Of a DNA stretch of 64,000 bases, positions 8,517-16,007 are shown piece by piece. Position numbers and translations under genes: made by a program. This stretch comes from Halalkalibacillus halophilus DSM 18494 (GTDB taxonomy: Bacteria; Bacillota; Bacilli; Bacillales; Alkalibacillaceae). The stretch is taken from positions 124,001 to 188,000 of the forward strand of contig NZ_AUHI01000006.1 of NCBI RefSeq assembly GCF_000423105.1, read 5' to 3'. The first letter of the stretch is position 1; each line of letters begins with the position of its first letter. The notes below the pieces were generated by a model. That model saw only the letters and a list, made by a program, of their open reading frames with translations, was not told where the DNA came from and made no database searches.

Positions 8517-9206
8517 TTACGCTTCCTCTTGCATGTTTTCAATGATATCTTCCATAAACGCTTTTGCATCTTCTTCGGTTTCACCGTCCACTAAGTAATA
8601 TTCTACAATATAATGTAAATCGTTAAAGGAGGTTCCAAAAATCGCCACTTCAAAGTCTTCTGCTTCATGGATCATAAAATCTACTTCTTGATCGTTCAAT
8701 TCAATAACTTGTGCGTCTTGAATATAGTCGTGTGGTTCTGTCAGCACAGATAATAAAATATCTTCCCTGTCTTGATGAAGACTCCCGTATACTACTTCCG
8801 ATTGGGCCATTTCTTCCCAATCAGCTTGTTCCTCGTCACTAACCGCATCTGGTTCCCCTGATCGTAAATAAGTAACATTCATTTCAGTTGGGTCGCCATC
8901 TGGTGATGTTTCTTCATTTTCCCCTTCATCAGGAAAACCATTTCCTACTGTTGCAACACCGACAGTCAAATCATCAGGATCTGGAATATATGCATCTACA
9001 TTCATATGATTTTGTAGTTCTTGTTCCAGCTCATTCTGCTCCGCACTTTCTGATCCCTCTTCTGATTCTCCTTCTGTTCCTTCTGACTCTTCTTCTGTTT
9101 CTTCTACATCCTCTTCCGTTTCATCCGTCTCCTCAGCCGCATCATCTTGACAAGCCGCCAATATTAATACAAAAGCTATCATGCTTATAAATAAAAGTCT
9201 TTTCAT
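8517..9206 (-). CDS. acidic surface lipoprotein, unknown function
   Basis: 229-aa predicted lipoprotein. A type II signal peptide with lipobox LAAC places the lipidated Cys at residue 19. A low-complexity Glu/Asp/Thr/Ser linker (about residues 22-62) follows, then a globular acidic domain. No family recognised. The extreme acidity fits a halophilic or alkaliphilic cell surface. First gene of a two-gene unit with the DUF4269 gene. Confidence 0.7.
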   Translation of the reverse strand: MKRLLFISMIAFVLILAACQDDAAEETDETEEDVEETEEESEGTEGESEEGSESAEQNELEQELQNHMNVDAYIPDPDDLTVGVATVGNGFPDEGENEETSPDGDPTEMNVTYLRSGEPDAVSDEEQADWEEMAQSEVVYGSLHQDREDILLSVLTEPHDYIQDAQVIELNDQEVDFMIHEAEDFEVAIFGTSFNDLHYIVEYYLVDGETEEDAKAFMEDIIENMQEEA

Positions 9207-9325
9207 CTTAACACCCTTCTTTTCTATGTAAATTTTTATATAGACTTATTTTAACTGACAAATCGTTATCTGAATACACAAAAAAATCACTTTAGTCATT
9301 TTCTTTGAAGATTGACTTAAAACTG

Positions 9326-10543
9326 TCAATGTTTGATACGAACTAATCGTAAGAGCATGACTGTTACAAATAATATAACAACAGAACCGAATATTACTGC
9401 TACACCTACAGATACCAAGTGTGAGAGGAGTGCTATTAAAGCTGTCATAAAAATAATACAAACTGCTTCCACTAACCCATATAAACTCCGGATTCGCCCC
9501 ATCTGTTCAACCGGAATATTGTTTTGATAGAAAGTCTGATAACCAGTATTGGCAAACGCATTAAAAAAAGCTAATACAAAAAAACCGGCACTTGCCATCA
9601 AAAAAGTATTAGAAAAGGCAAACAAAATATAACCAACGGATACCATAATCGAGCCAATCCCCATTAAAAACGGAATCGATAGCTTGCTTACCATAACCAC
9701 ATTAACCCCTGCACCAATTAGAATCCCAGCTCCAGCAATACTTACTAGAACACCATATTGATAATCTGTTAAACCAACGACCTCTTTAGAAAATGCTACT
9801 TCCAAAGAATCAATTGCCGTTTGCATCACTACAAAGATTCCGAACAGTAAATAAATCAACGTTATGAAAGAATAAAGGCGACTAAAAATAACTACTTCCT
9901 TCCAATCATGTTTCAACATCTTCAAAGTAAGGCGTTCCATTGTGGTTTCCTTCGTTAGATGCTTTTCTACGTTAGGCATCACAATCGTCACAATAGCGGA
10001 TATGAAAAAGGTTCCAGCGTTGATATAAATCGCGAATATTGGGGAACCAACCGTTAATAATATTCCTGCAATCGCAGGTCCTAACAGAAAGGCACCTGAA
10101 TCAAGCAAACTTCTTAATGCATTGAAACGTTGACGTTGCTCTCTTGGGATCAAACGAGTAATATAACTGGAGGAAGCTGGACTATACAATGTTTCTATCA
10201 TAGTTAACACAAATACCACACAATAGATGACAGGTAGATTCGTAATAAATATAACCATCAACAACAGAAACAGAGATTGTAAAACATCTAACACAACCAT
10301 CACATATTTTTTATTTACTCGATCTACTAAACTTCCACCCCAAAAATTGGTACAAATAGCCGCAAACGGACGAATGATATACAAAGCGGCAACAGCCATA
10401 GCTGATCCAGTCATTTGAAATACAATTAAATTAAGTGCAATAAAATAAATCCATGATCCAATAGAAGATAACCCAATCCCAAACAGTAAAATTGCAGGAA
10501 ATTTCCAACTAGAAAACAACTTCATGACTCGACATCGCCACAT
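9326..10543 (-). CDS. MFS transporter under T-box control
   Basis: 405-aa major facilitator with about 12 hydrophobic helices, of the MFS_3/exporter-like type. The loop 2-3 signature is visible as GGSLVDRVNKKYVMV. The substrate is not deducible from sequence, but the gene sits directly behind a complete T-box leader, so it is expected to be made when a particular tRNA is uncharged, hinting at amino-acid or peptide transport. The first ATG overlaps the end of the terminator T-tract. Its ribosome binding site GGGGGTG is part of the 3-prime strand of the terminator stem, so the hairpin may also limit translation. Confidence 0.85.
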   Translation of the reverse strand: MWRCRVMKLFSSWKFPAILLFGIGLSSIGSWIYFIALNLIVFQMTGSAMAVAALYIIRPFAAICTNFWGGSLVDRVNKKYVMVVLDVLQSLFLLLMVIFITNLPVIYCVVFVLTMIETLYSPASSSYITRLIPREQRQRFNALRSLLDSGAFLLGPAIAGILLTVGSPIFAIYINAGTFFISAIVTIVMPNVEKHLTKETTMERLTLKMLKHDWKEVVIFSRLYSFITLIYLLFGIFVVMQTAIDSLEVAFSKEVVGLTDYQYGVLVSIAGAGILIGAGVNVVMVSKLSIPFLMGIGSIMVSVGYILFAFSNTFLMASAGFFVLAFFNAFANTGYQTFYQNNIPVEQMGRIRSLYGLVEAVCIIFMTALIALLSHLVSVGVAVIFGSVVILFVTVMLLRLVRIKH

Positions 10544-10545
10544 AC

Positions 10546-10834
10546 TAAAAACACCCCCAAGACTTTAGTAGTCTCGAGGGCGAACGAATGTCGCGGTGCC
10601 ACCTCAATTTGATTAATTGTTGCCAAGTAATCCTCATCAGGTACGGCAGGAGAAACTCCTACTTATACCTTAGCTTTATAACGTAAGCAAACGATGTACA
10701 ATCCCCGATTAAGGTTCCCATACATAGCTCCAAGACTTGTTTCAACATAAAAGGTCACTCACTCCTTCTCAGCTCACGGAGTTCTCTGTCAGAGTCCTTG
10801 CATGTTTACTCTTCTTATCACAGCTTTTAAGATT
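10546..10834 (-). promoter_or_regulatory. T-box riboswitch leader, predicted tRNA-Gln (CAA) specifier
   Basis: Complete T-box leader on the minus strand. The T-box core AGGTGGCACCGCG is at 10592-10604. The terminator is an 11-bp stem (CCCTCGAGACT pairing with AGTCTTGGGGG, two G-U pairs) plus T-tract at 10547-10580. Stem I spans about 10725-10825, with AGTA on its 5-prime side and ATGTTGAAACAAGTCTT on its 3-prime side. Aligning the specifier loop by its flanking helices (GAA, one base, codon, purine, paired TCTT) makes the codon CAA at 10737-10739. The UGGC bulge would pair with a tRNA ending GCCA, which fits tRNA-Gln. ACA (Thr) is the alternative reading. Confidence 0.85.
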
Positions 10835-10840
10835 TTAAGT

Positions 10841-10869
10841 AGTATAACACTTTGATAGATGGAAGTAAA
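10841..10869 (-). promoter_or_regulatory. sigma-A promoter of the T-box leader
   Basis: On the minus strand TTTACT, 17 bases, TATACT. Start of transcription would be near 10834, giving a leader of about 290 bases. Confidence 0.6.
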
Positions 10870-10946
10870 ACTTTCTTTTCATGGATAAATTTCTCTTCCT
10901 AGTACTATTATGTTATTTTAAAAATAAAAGAGTTGGAGATGCTTCT

Positions 10947-11333
10947 TTGAAAAGATTTTTAGCTGCTTTTTTAACACCAATTATACTTTATATACCACTT
11001 ATACCTAATATATTAATAAGCGGTGAGTATGTTTATTTACAAATTTTTGTTCCCATTTATTTTATAGTAACATTTGTTTATATTATAGTTGGTATTCCTG
11101 TTTCTTTTATCGTAGATCATATTAACGTAGGTTCACGAATTTTAAGGTACACGATAGCCGCAACAATTATAGGAATAAGCGAAAAATTATACGCTCATTT
11201 TTCTTCCGATTACCACCTTTTATTTACAAGCATAATTTTTTATATTTGCGTGACTTGGGTTTTCTTACTTACTTTAAAGCTAGTAGAGTTGTCACTTTCC
11301 CATATTTCAAATAAAATTGAGAATATGAAGTAG
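10947..11333 (+). CDS. small polytopic membrane protein, unknown
   Basis: 128-aa protein with about four hydrophobic helices. A TTG start at 10947 (M-K-R-F-L-A-A-F) is favoured because GGAG sits 8 bases upstream and it gives a normal first membrane helix; an in-frame ATG at 10881 has only a poor site. No family recognised. The next gene on the strand begins 26 bases downstream. Confidence 0.55.
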   Translation: MKRFLAAFLTPIILYIPLIPNILISGEYVYLQIFVPIYFIVTFVYIIVGIPVSFIVDHINVGSRILRYTIAATIIGISEKLYAHFSSDYHLLFTSIIFYICVTWVFLLTLKLVELSLSHISNKIENMK

Positions 11334-11359
11334 TCAGATTCACCAAAAGGAGAATGAGT

Positions 11360-11692
11360 ATGAAACGCATGAACCTCATTGTTATTATAACTGCACTTGC
11401 TATTATAGGATTGATGTCCGCTTTATTAGGATCAACCGGATTTCTTTTTAGTTTATTGATTGTAGGAGTAGGAGCTTGCATTCCATTAGTCATCAAAGCT
11501 TTCACATCGGGATCCGTGCCACGACCGACAATTTATGGTACATCTGCTCCTGGAAAATTAACCACAGTTGGTTCCAATCAAGCATCAAAACCTGAATCCA
11601 AACAAACAAGCACATTTAATCCTTTCTTGTTAGCAGCAATAGGGTTCGCTATGCTAGGGATGTTTTTTATTGTAGCTCTGTTTATGTATTAG
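11360..11692 (+). CDS. small two-helix membrane protein, unknown
   Basis: 110-aa protein with an N-terminal double hydrophobic stretch (about residues 5-48), a polar Pro/Ser/Thr-rich loop and a C-terminal helix ending FFIVALFMY. AAGGAG lies 7 bases before the ATG at 11360; an ATG two codons earlier is only one base from the site. Probably in one transcript with the preceding membrane protein. No family recognised. Confidence 0.55.
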   Translation: MKRMNLIVIITALAIIGLMSALLGSTGFLFSLLIVGVGACIPLVIKAFTSGSVPRPTIYGTSAPGKLTTVGSNQASKPESKQTSTFNPFLLAAIGFAMLGMFFIVALFMY

Positions 11693-11794
11693 AGGGCATT
11701 ATCCCTTAAGAAAGACCTGGAAAAGACCACCCGGCACCATTCTTGCTGACTGCTTTTTATACGATAGATTTGATGTCTGACAAGCACACAGATT

Positions 11795-11909
11795 CCGTTT
11801 CGGGCGAATGGACCTCGTATTCAGGTATATAAGCAGCTTAATCAGGTGGACTGCTCCCGTTTCGGGCGGAGGAGCGCCTTATTCAGGTGAACATGACACT
11901 TATTCAGGT
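11795..11909. repeat. degenerate modular repeat, 62-bp period
   Basis: CCGTTTCGGGCG occurs at 11795-11806 and 11857-11868, and a TATTCAGGT-type module occurs at 11817, 11838 (TTAATCAGGT), 11879 and 11900, spaced 21, 41 and 21 bp. The pattern is a 62-bp unit built from roughly 20-bp modules, like the array at 1645 in design but not in sequence. The rest of 11693-12030 shows no gene. Confidence 0.7.
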
Positions 11910-11914
11910 AAACA

Positions 11915-11938
11915 GAGCTATTTGCCGGCAAATAGCTC
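11915..11938. repeat. 24-bp perfect palindrome
   Basis: GAGCTATTTGCC followed immediately by its exact reverse complement, with no loop, five bases after the last repeat module. There is no T-tract on either side, so a simple intrinsic terminator is unlikely. It could be a protein-binding site or part of the repeat element. Confidence 0.8.
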
Positions 11939-12030
11939 ATCACACCATCATGGCTATGACTTCCCCTTAATACGAGAGCACCTACTCCTTTAAGACTCCC
12001 ACTACCACTCCACCTACTTACTAATCCCCT

Positions 12031-12810
12031 TTATCCTTCACCCTCTTTCCCTCTAAACCAACCCTTTTCAAGCACGAATGCTGTTACCCAAGCTGTAACA
12101 GGAATAATGATAGCAACACCAGCCCCTGCAAATAGCACGGTAATTAATTCTGCACTTAAGACCCTGGCATTCACCACGTCACCAAAACTATAAGAAAGGT
12201 CTTTAAACCAGACGAGTAAGGCGAGAAAACTACCAAAAAAGGCAAAGAAGATTGTATTAGCACTTGTTCCTAATATGTCCTTTCCAATAGCCATCCCTCT
12301 TCGAAATAGCTCTTTGCGCTTAAGGTTAGGATGGTAACGGTGTATTTCATTCATTGGAGATGCAATGGAAATAGCATTATCAATGATCGCACCAATAGTA
12401 CTAAGTATAATAACTGAGGCCATGAGTTGAACGAAATCAATTCCAATCATTACTGATAAAGCCGCAATCTCTTCTCCTTCTTCCTCCCCAAATCCTTGAA
12501 TGTGGGTTAATTCAGTTATAAAATAAATCCCGATCATCAACACGGCAATTGTTAGCATGGACGATAGGAAAGCAGCTTTTGTTTTGACATTATTTCCATT
12601 CAGGAAAAATAAATTAACATACCCAATCGTTACACATGCTAATAAAGCTAATATAACAGGGTTTCTAGCAGGATCAGCCATAAATATAATTGCTACGATG
12701 ATAATGGAAAAATTGAAGAAAATCGTAAAGAAAGATTTCACACCTTGTTTTCCACCTACCCAATACATAAGACTAAGAAGGATCAGCGCCAAAAGCCATA
12801 GTACATTCAT
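12031..12810 (-). CDS. YibE/F family membrane protein (short paralogue)
   Basis: 259-aa polytopic membrane protein of the YibE/F family (PF07907), with about 7 helices. The conserved GAIIDNAISIASPMNEIH and GKDILGTSANTIFFAF blocks match the corresponding blocks of the upstream paralogue (GAVMDVAITITSSLYNLF, GKDIMGTMTNILFFVY). Function is unknown; a transport role is usually assumed. ATG and the upstream stop overlap (ATGA at 12807-12810), so translation is coupled. Confidence 0.85.
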   Translation of the reverse strand: MNVLWLLALILLSLMYWVGGKQGVKSFFTIFFNFSIIIVAIIFMADPARNPVILALLACVTIGYVNLFFLNGNNVKTKAAFLSSMLTIAVLMIGIYFITELTHIQGFGEEEGEEIAALSVMIGIDFVQLMASVIILSTIGAIIDNAISIASPMNEIHRYHPNLKRKELFRRGMAIGKDILGTSANTIFFAFFGSFLALLVWFKDLSYSFGDVVNARVLSAELITVLFAGAGVAIIIPVTAWVTAFVLEKGWFRGKEGEG

Positions 12811-13925
12811 GATCTCACCTGCTTTCGGCTAATCAAATAATTGATAATGTAGATTGCAATAGGAATGGTCACTACAATACCAATCCCACCAGCAAGTGCT
12901 CGAGCAATATCTAAGGAAATCGTATGGGAAAGAGCAAAAGATAAAGGTACTGCATTTTTAATATAAATTATAATAATCGGAATGGACCCGCTAATATAAA
13001 CAAAAAATAGAATGTTCGTCATCGTACCCATAATATCTTTTCCAATCGCTTTTCCAGAAGAATTCAGCTGTTCCAACGTTATTTTATTATTCTTTTCAAA
13101 AAGGTTGTATAAAGATGAAGTTATCGTAATCGCAACATCCATAACTGCACCTAAAGCTCCGATTAATACTCCCGCCAAAAAGATTACTTCCGGATGCCTC
13201 GTTAAAAATTGCATCTCTTCAAACCTTAATCCAGTGCCTCCTGTTACGTATAATAAAATAGAGGTAATCGCCAAAAGAGCTAACATTCCAGAAAGTGTGG
13301 CGAAGATTGCCGCATATGTTTTAATCGAACGCCCATTCACCATCAATAAGGAAATCACTGTAAATAAGACAATACAAATGAGAGAGACAAACAGTAAACT
13401 AACGTTCGACGTTTGAATAAAGGCATCCAAAGCAAATGATAGAATCAAGGAATTGATTGCCAAACTAAGCAAAGCCATTAACCCCTGTTTTTTTCCAACT
13501 AATAATAATGCAAAGATGAAAAACCACGCAACATAAACTAAATAATAGTCCCTTTTAACTCCTTCTACCCTCGCCTCTTCACCATTTATAGAGAGAAATA
13601 ATTGGTCTCCGGTCCGGTAACGATCTCCTGTTGCTTTGGAACCAGTAAATTCATCTATTACTGTGACTTGTTCGCCTTTTTGATTGCCATTTTGTAACTT
13701 TAAATAGAGTTCTTGTTGACCTCTAGTATCTTCATTGCCTGCTCGGTCTGTCGTAGGTTCTTCATTTATGAGGTTTACCTCCGTTACAACTCCAATCGGT
13801 TTATCATAAAGCCCATGATTGTGATGCACGAAAACGATAGATGCAATGACAATGAATAACACCGTGGTGTAAAAGATATAGTTTTGCTTTTTCATCGTTT
13901 TTAACTGCATCATCACTTTATTCAC
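12807..13925 (-). CDS. YibE/F family membrane protein (long paralogue with extracytoplasmic domain)
   Basis: 372-aa YibE/F protein. After an N-terminal helix (YIFYTTVLFIVIASIVFV) comes an extracytoplasmic beta-rich domain of about 100 residues (VVTEVNLI to SINGEEARVEG), then about 7-8 helices. GTG start with GGAGGT 5 bases upstream. It forms a coupled pair with the shorter paralogue; such tandem pairs are a known arrangement in Firmicutes and suggest a heteromeric complex. The substrate is unknown. Confidence 0.85.
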   Translation of the reverse strand: MNKVMMQLKTMKKQNYIFYTTVLFIVIASIVFVHHNHGLYDKPIGVVTEVNLINEEPTTDRAGNEDTRGQQELYLKLQNGNQKGEQVTVIDEFTGSKATGDRYRTGDQLFLSINGEEARVEGVKRDYYLVYVAWFFIFALLLVGKKQGLMALLSLAINSLILSFALDAFIQTSNVSLLFVSLICIVLFTVISLLMVNGRSIKTYAAIFATLSGMLALLAITSILLYVTGGTGLRFEEMQFLTRHPEVIFLAGVLIGALGAVMDVAITITSSLYNLFEKNNKITLEQLNSSGKAIGKDIMGTMTNILFFVYISGSIPIIIIYIKNAVPLSFALSHTISLDIARALAGGIGIVVTIPIAIYIINYLISRKQVRS

Positions 13926-14001
13926 GACTTACCTCCAGACTAGTTGTAACACTCTGATTAAGTTAAGTGAGCAACCTTTATATATCATTCAACTAAAATA
14001 A

Positions 14002-14208
14002 TTATCCACCAAAAAAGAAGTCAATCACATTGGAACTTGCCGAAGCTTTTTTGTTGTATAACTCCGAATACCCACAATTGGTACAAAATACCACTACAAA
14101 GTGATTGTGTTGCACATCAAACATTTTAGAAAGCCCGGTGCCTGATGCAGCAATTTCCTTTGTATCCGCTTCTGTTCCTCCACATTTAATACAGCCTTTT
14201 TCTTCCAT
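14002..14208 (-). CDS. zinc-ribbon protein (DUF2082 / zinc_ribbon_13 type)
   Basis: 68-aa protein. CIKCGG at residues 6-11 and CTNCGY at 42-47 form a four-Cys zinc ribbon; the family is described as a predicted nucleic-acid-binding ribbon (COG3478). The C-terminal VIDFFFGG tail is typical. It stands alone between the YibE/F operon and a divergent TetR gene; no partner can be inferred. Confidence 0.8.
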   Translation of the reverse strand: MEEKGCIKCGGTEADTKEIAASGTGLSKMFDVQHNHFVVVFCTNCGYSELYNKKASASSNVIDFFFGG

Positions 14209-14363
14209 TCAAAACACTCCTTTTTATGATTTATTACCTATTTTAACTGAAAATTCTTTCAAGGAAAATATTCACCTAGATTGATTACCTCTCTCTCATA
14301 GGAAACTATTTTGCAAGTGATTTTTCATGTAATAATATATAATTAAAAAAAAGGGGGGGATTT

Positions 14364-14951
14364 ATGACTGATGCACGCTCTTATAGGACTAGAAAAAACT
14401 TACAAGATGCCTTGATTATTTCATTGAATGAGGAGGGATTTGATTCGCTGACTGTACAATCCATTGTGAAGAAAGCTGGTATTAGTCGCAGTACTTTTTA
14501 CCGCCATTTTCAAGATAAAGAATCTCTTCTTTTTGATTTAGAGCAAGACCAAATTAAAGGTTTAATTAAGGCATTTAGAGCGCCTTATATCTATGCTCGC
14601 CATTATAATGTCGCAAACATTTCCTCCTCATCAATCGCAATTTTTCAATATATTCTTGAGCACAAGGATTTCTTTAATTTAATTGTTCGTTCACGCTTTT
14701 TATCCAAGTTTCAGCAAAAAATGATAGATGAGATGACAACTTTGCTCAAAGAGGATTTAAAATATTTAATGCCTTCTACTAAAGAGAAAACAAATTTGTC
14801 TCAATTCATTATTTTCAGAGCATATGGTATTTTCGGGATAGTTATCGAGTGGATTAAGCGCGGCTTTCAAGAGTCTCCTGAATACATGTCACAGCAGCTA
14901 CTGCGAGTTATTAGTTTCACACCAGCTGCTGTGTATAAAAGAGATTCTTAG
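14364..14951 (+). CDS. TetR-family transcriptional regulator
   Basis: 195-aa TetR regulator. The N-terminal helix-turn-helix is VQSIVKKAGISRSTFYRHFQDKESLL in pieces around residues 30-58; the C-terminal domain is of the TetR_C type found in YcgE/YfiR-like regulators. A run of G (GGGGGG) precedes the ATG as ribosome binding site. It is convergent with, and overlaps by 4 bp at the stop codons, the SDR gene, so it need not regulate it. Confidence 0.87.
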   Translation: MTDARSYRTRKNLQDALIISLNEEGFDSLTVQSIVKKAGISRSTFYRHFQDKESLLFDLEQDQIKGLIKAFRAPYIYARHYNVANISSSSIAIFQYILEHKDFFNLIVRSRFLSKFQQKMIDEMTTLLKEDLKYLMPSTKEKTNLSQFIIFRAYGIFGIVIEWIKRGFQESPEYMSQQLLRVISFTPAAVYKRDS

Positions 14952-15715
14952 TTTGGAGTCATTCCTCCATCTACTGTGTAATGACTTGAGGTCACATAGG
15001 AAGCACCGTCAGAAGCTAAGAATATTACAACATTAGCAATCTCTTCAGCTTCCGCATAACGTTTTAATGGAATTGAATTGGAGTACTCCGTCTTTACACT
15101 TTCTGAGTCGTCAGGGTTCATATTCGTCTCAATTGCTCGCATCATATTTGTGTCCACTGGGGCAGGACAAACAGAATTAACCCTAATTCCTTCACCAGCT
15201 ACTTCGTTGGCGGCAGTTTTTGTTAAGCCAATAACAGCGTGCTTCGATGCCCCATAAGCTGCCATTCCAGGAGTCTCAATCATTCCTGCTAAAGAAGCAG
15301 TGTTAACTACTGCGCCACTACCTTGCGATTTCATTTCTTTTAAAACGTATTTTAATCCATAGAATACACCTTTCACATTCACATCAATTACTGCGTCGAA
15401 ATCTTTAGATTCAAGCTCTGTTATCATGTTAAACGGCCCGTTGATTCCAGCATTATTAAAGAATATATCTATTTTACCAAATACTTCTTTTGCGTAATCA
15501 ACATAAGCTTTCACTTCCTCTTCTTTAGAAACATTCGCTGAAAATGTATAAACATTATCAGCGTTATTAAGCTTTGATTTTGCCTCTTTCAACGCCTCAT
15601 CTTTTAAATCTACTAACAACACCTTTGCTCCACCGGCTAAAAATTGCTGGGCAGTAGCTAGTCCAATTCCACCAGCACCACCAGTAATTACAACAAACTT
15701 TCCTTCAAAACTCAT
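14948..15715 (-). CDS. short-chain dehydrogenase/reductase (SDR)
   Basis: 255-aa classical SDR. The cofactor motif TGGAGGIG is at residues 11-18, with Asp (LLVDLKDE) after strand 2 pointing to NAD preference; NNAG follows, then catalytic Ser in NTASL and YGASK. The substrate is unknown. A perfect CcpA site lies about 45 bp upstream of the start, so it is probably repressed on preferred sugars. Confidence 0.88.
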   Translation of the reverse strand: MSFEGKFVVITGGAGGIGLATAQQFLAGGAKVLLVDLKDEALKEAKSKLNNADNVYTFSANVSKEEEVKAYVDYAKEVFGKIDIFFNNAGINGPFNMITELESKDFDAVIDVNVKGVFYGLKYVLKEMKSQGSGAVVNTASLAGMIETPGMAAYGASKHAVIGLTKTAANEVAGEGIRVNSVCPAPVDTNMMRAIETNMNPDDSESVKTEYSNSIPLKRYAEAEEIANVVIFLASDGASYVTSSHYTVDGGMTPN

Positions 15716-15759
15716 TAGATCATCTCCTTTTCTTGTATTAGTTTCAGATTAACTAACTA

Positions 15760-15773
15760 TGAAAGCGCTATCA
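15760..15773. promoter_or_regulatory. CcpA catabolite-responsive element (cre)
   Basis: TGAAAGCGCTATCA matches the cre consensus TGWAARCGYTWWCA at every position. It sits about 45 bp upstream of the SDR start, in its promoter region, and about 140 bp upstream of the katG promoter. Confidence 0.8.
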
Positions 15774-15914
15774 ATTTTGTGCATTAAGTTTTGCTACAAT
15801 TCGATCAAAACTGTCTTATATCTATTAAATTAATACTTCAAGAAGATGTCTTATTGCTTGTTCTAAAAAAGTTTAGATTTTTAAAACCTTATTACTTTCT
15901 GTTTAGGTCATTAT

Positions 15915-15929
15915 TTATTATAATTATAA
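15915..15929. promoter_or_regulatory. PerR box at the katG promoter
   Basis: TTATTATAATTATAA matches the PerR consensus TTATAATNATTATAA at 13 of 14 defined positions. A TATAAT -10 hexamer (15919-15924) lies inside it, so a bound repressor would cover the promoter. A small hairpin TGTTAG-AAAA-CTAACA (15948-15963) follows in the leader. Confidence 0.8.
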
Positions 15930-16007
15930 AGTGAGAATAAATCTTGTTGTTAGAAAACTAACAGGATTTAAAATATATCTTTTTTATTCAGAAAGGGGAA
16001 TTTTTGC

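Noticed and set aside
11808..11993. 61-codon open frame on the plus strand
   Set aside because: It lies inside the modular repeat and palindrome, has no ribosome binding site and a low-complexity translation; chance frame.
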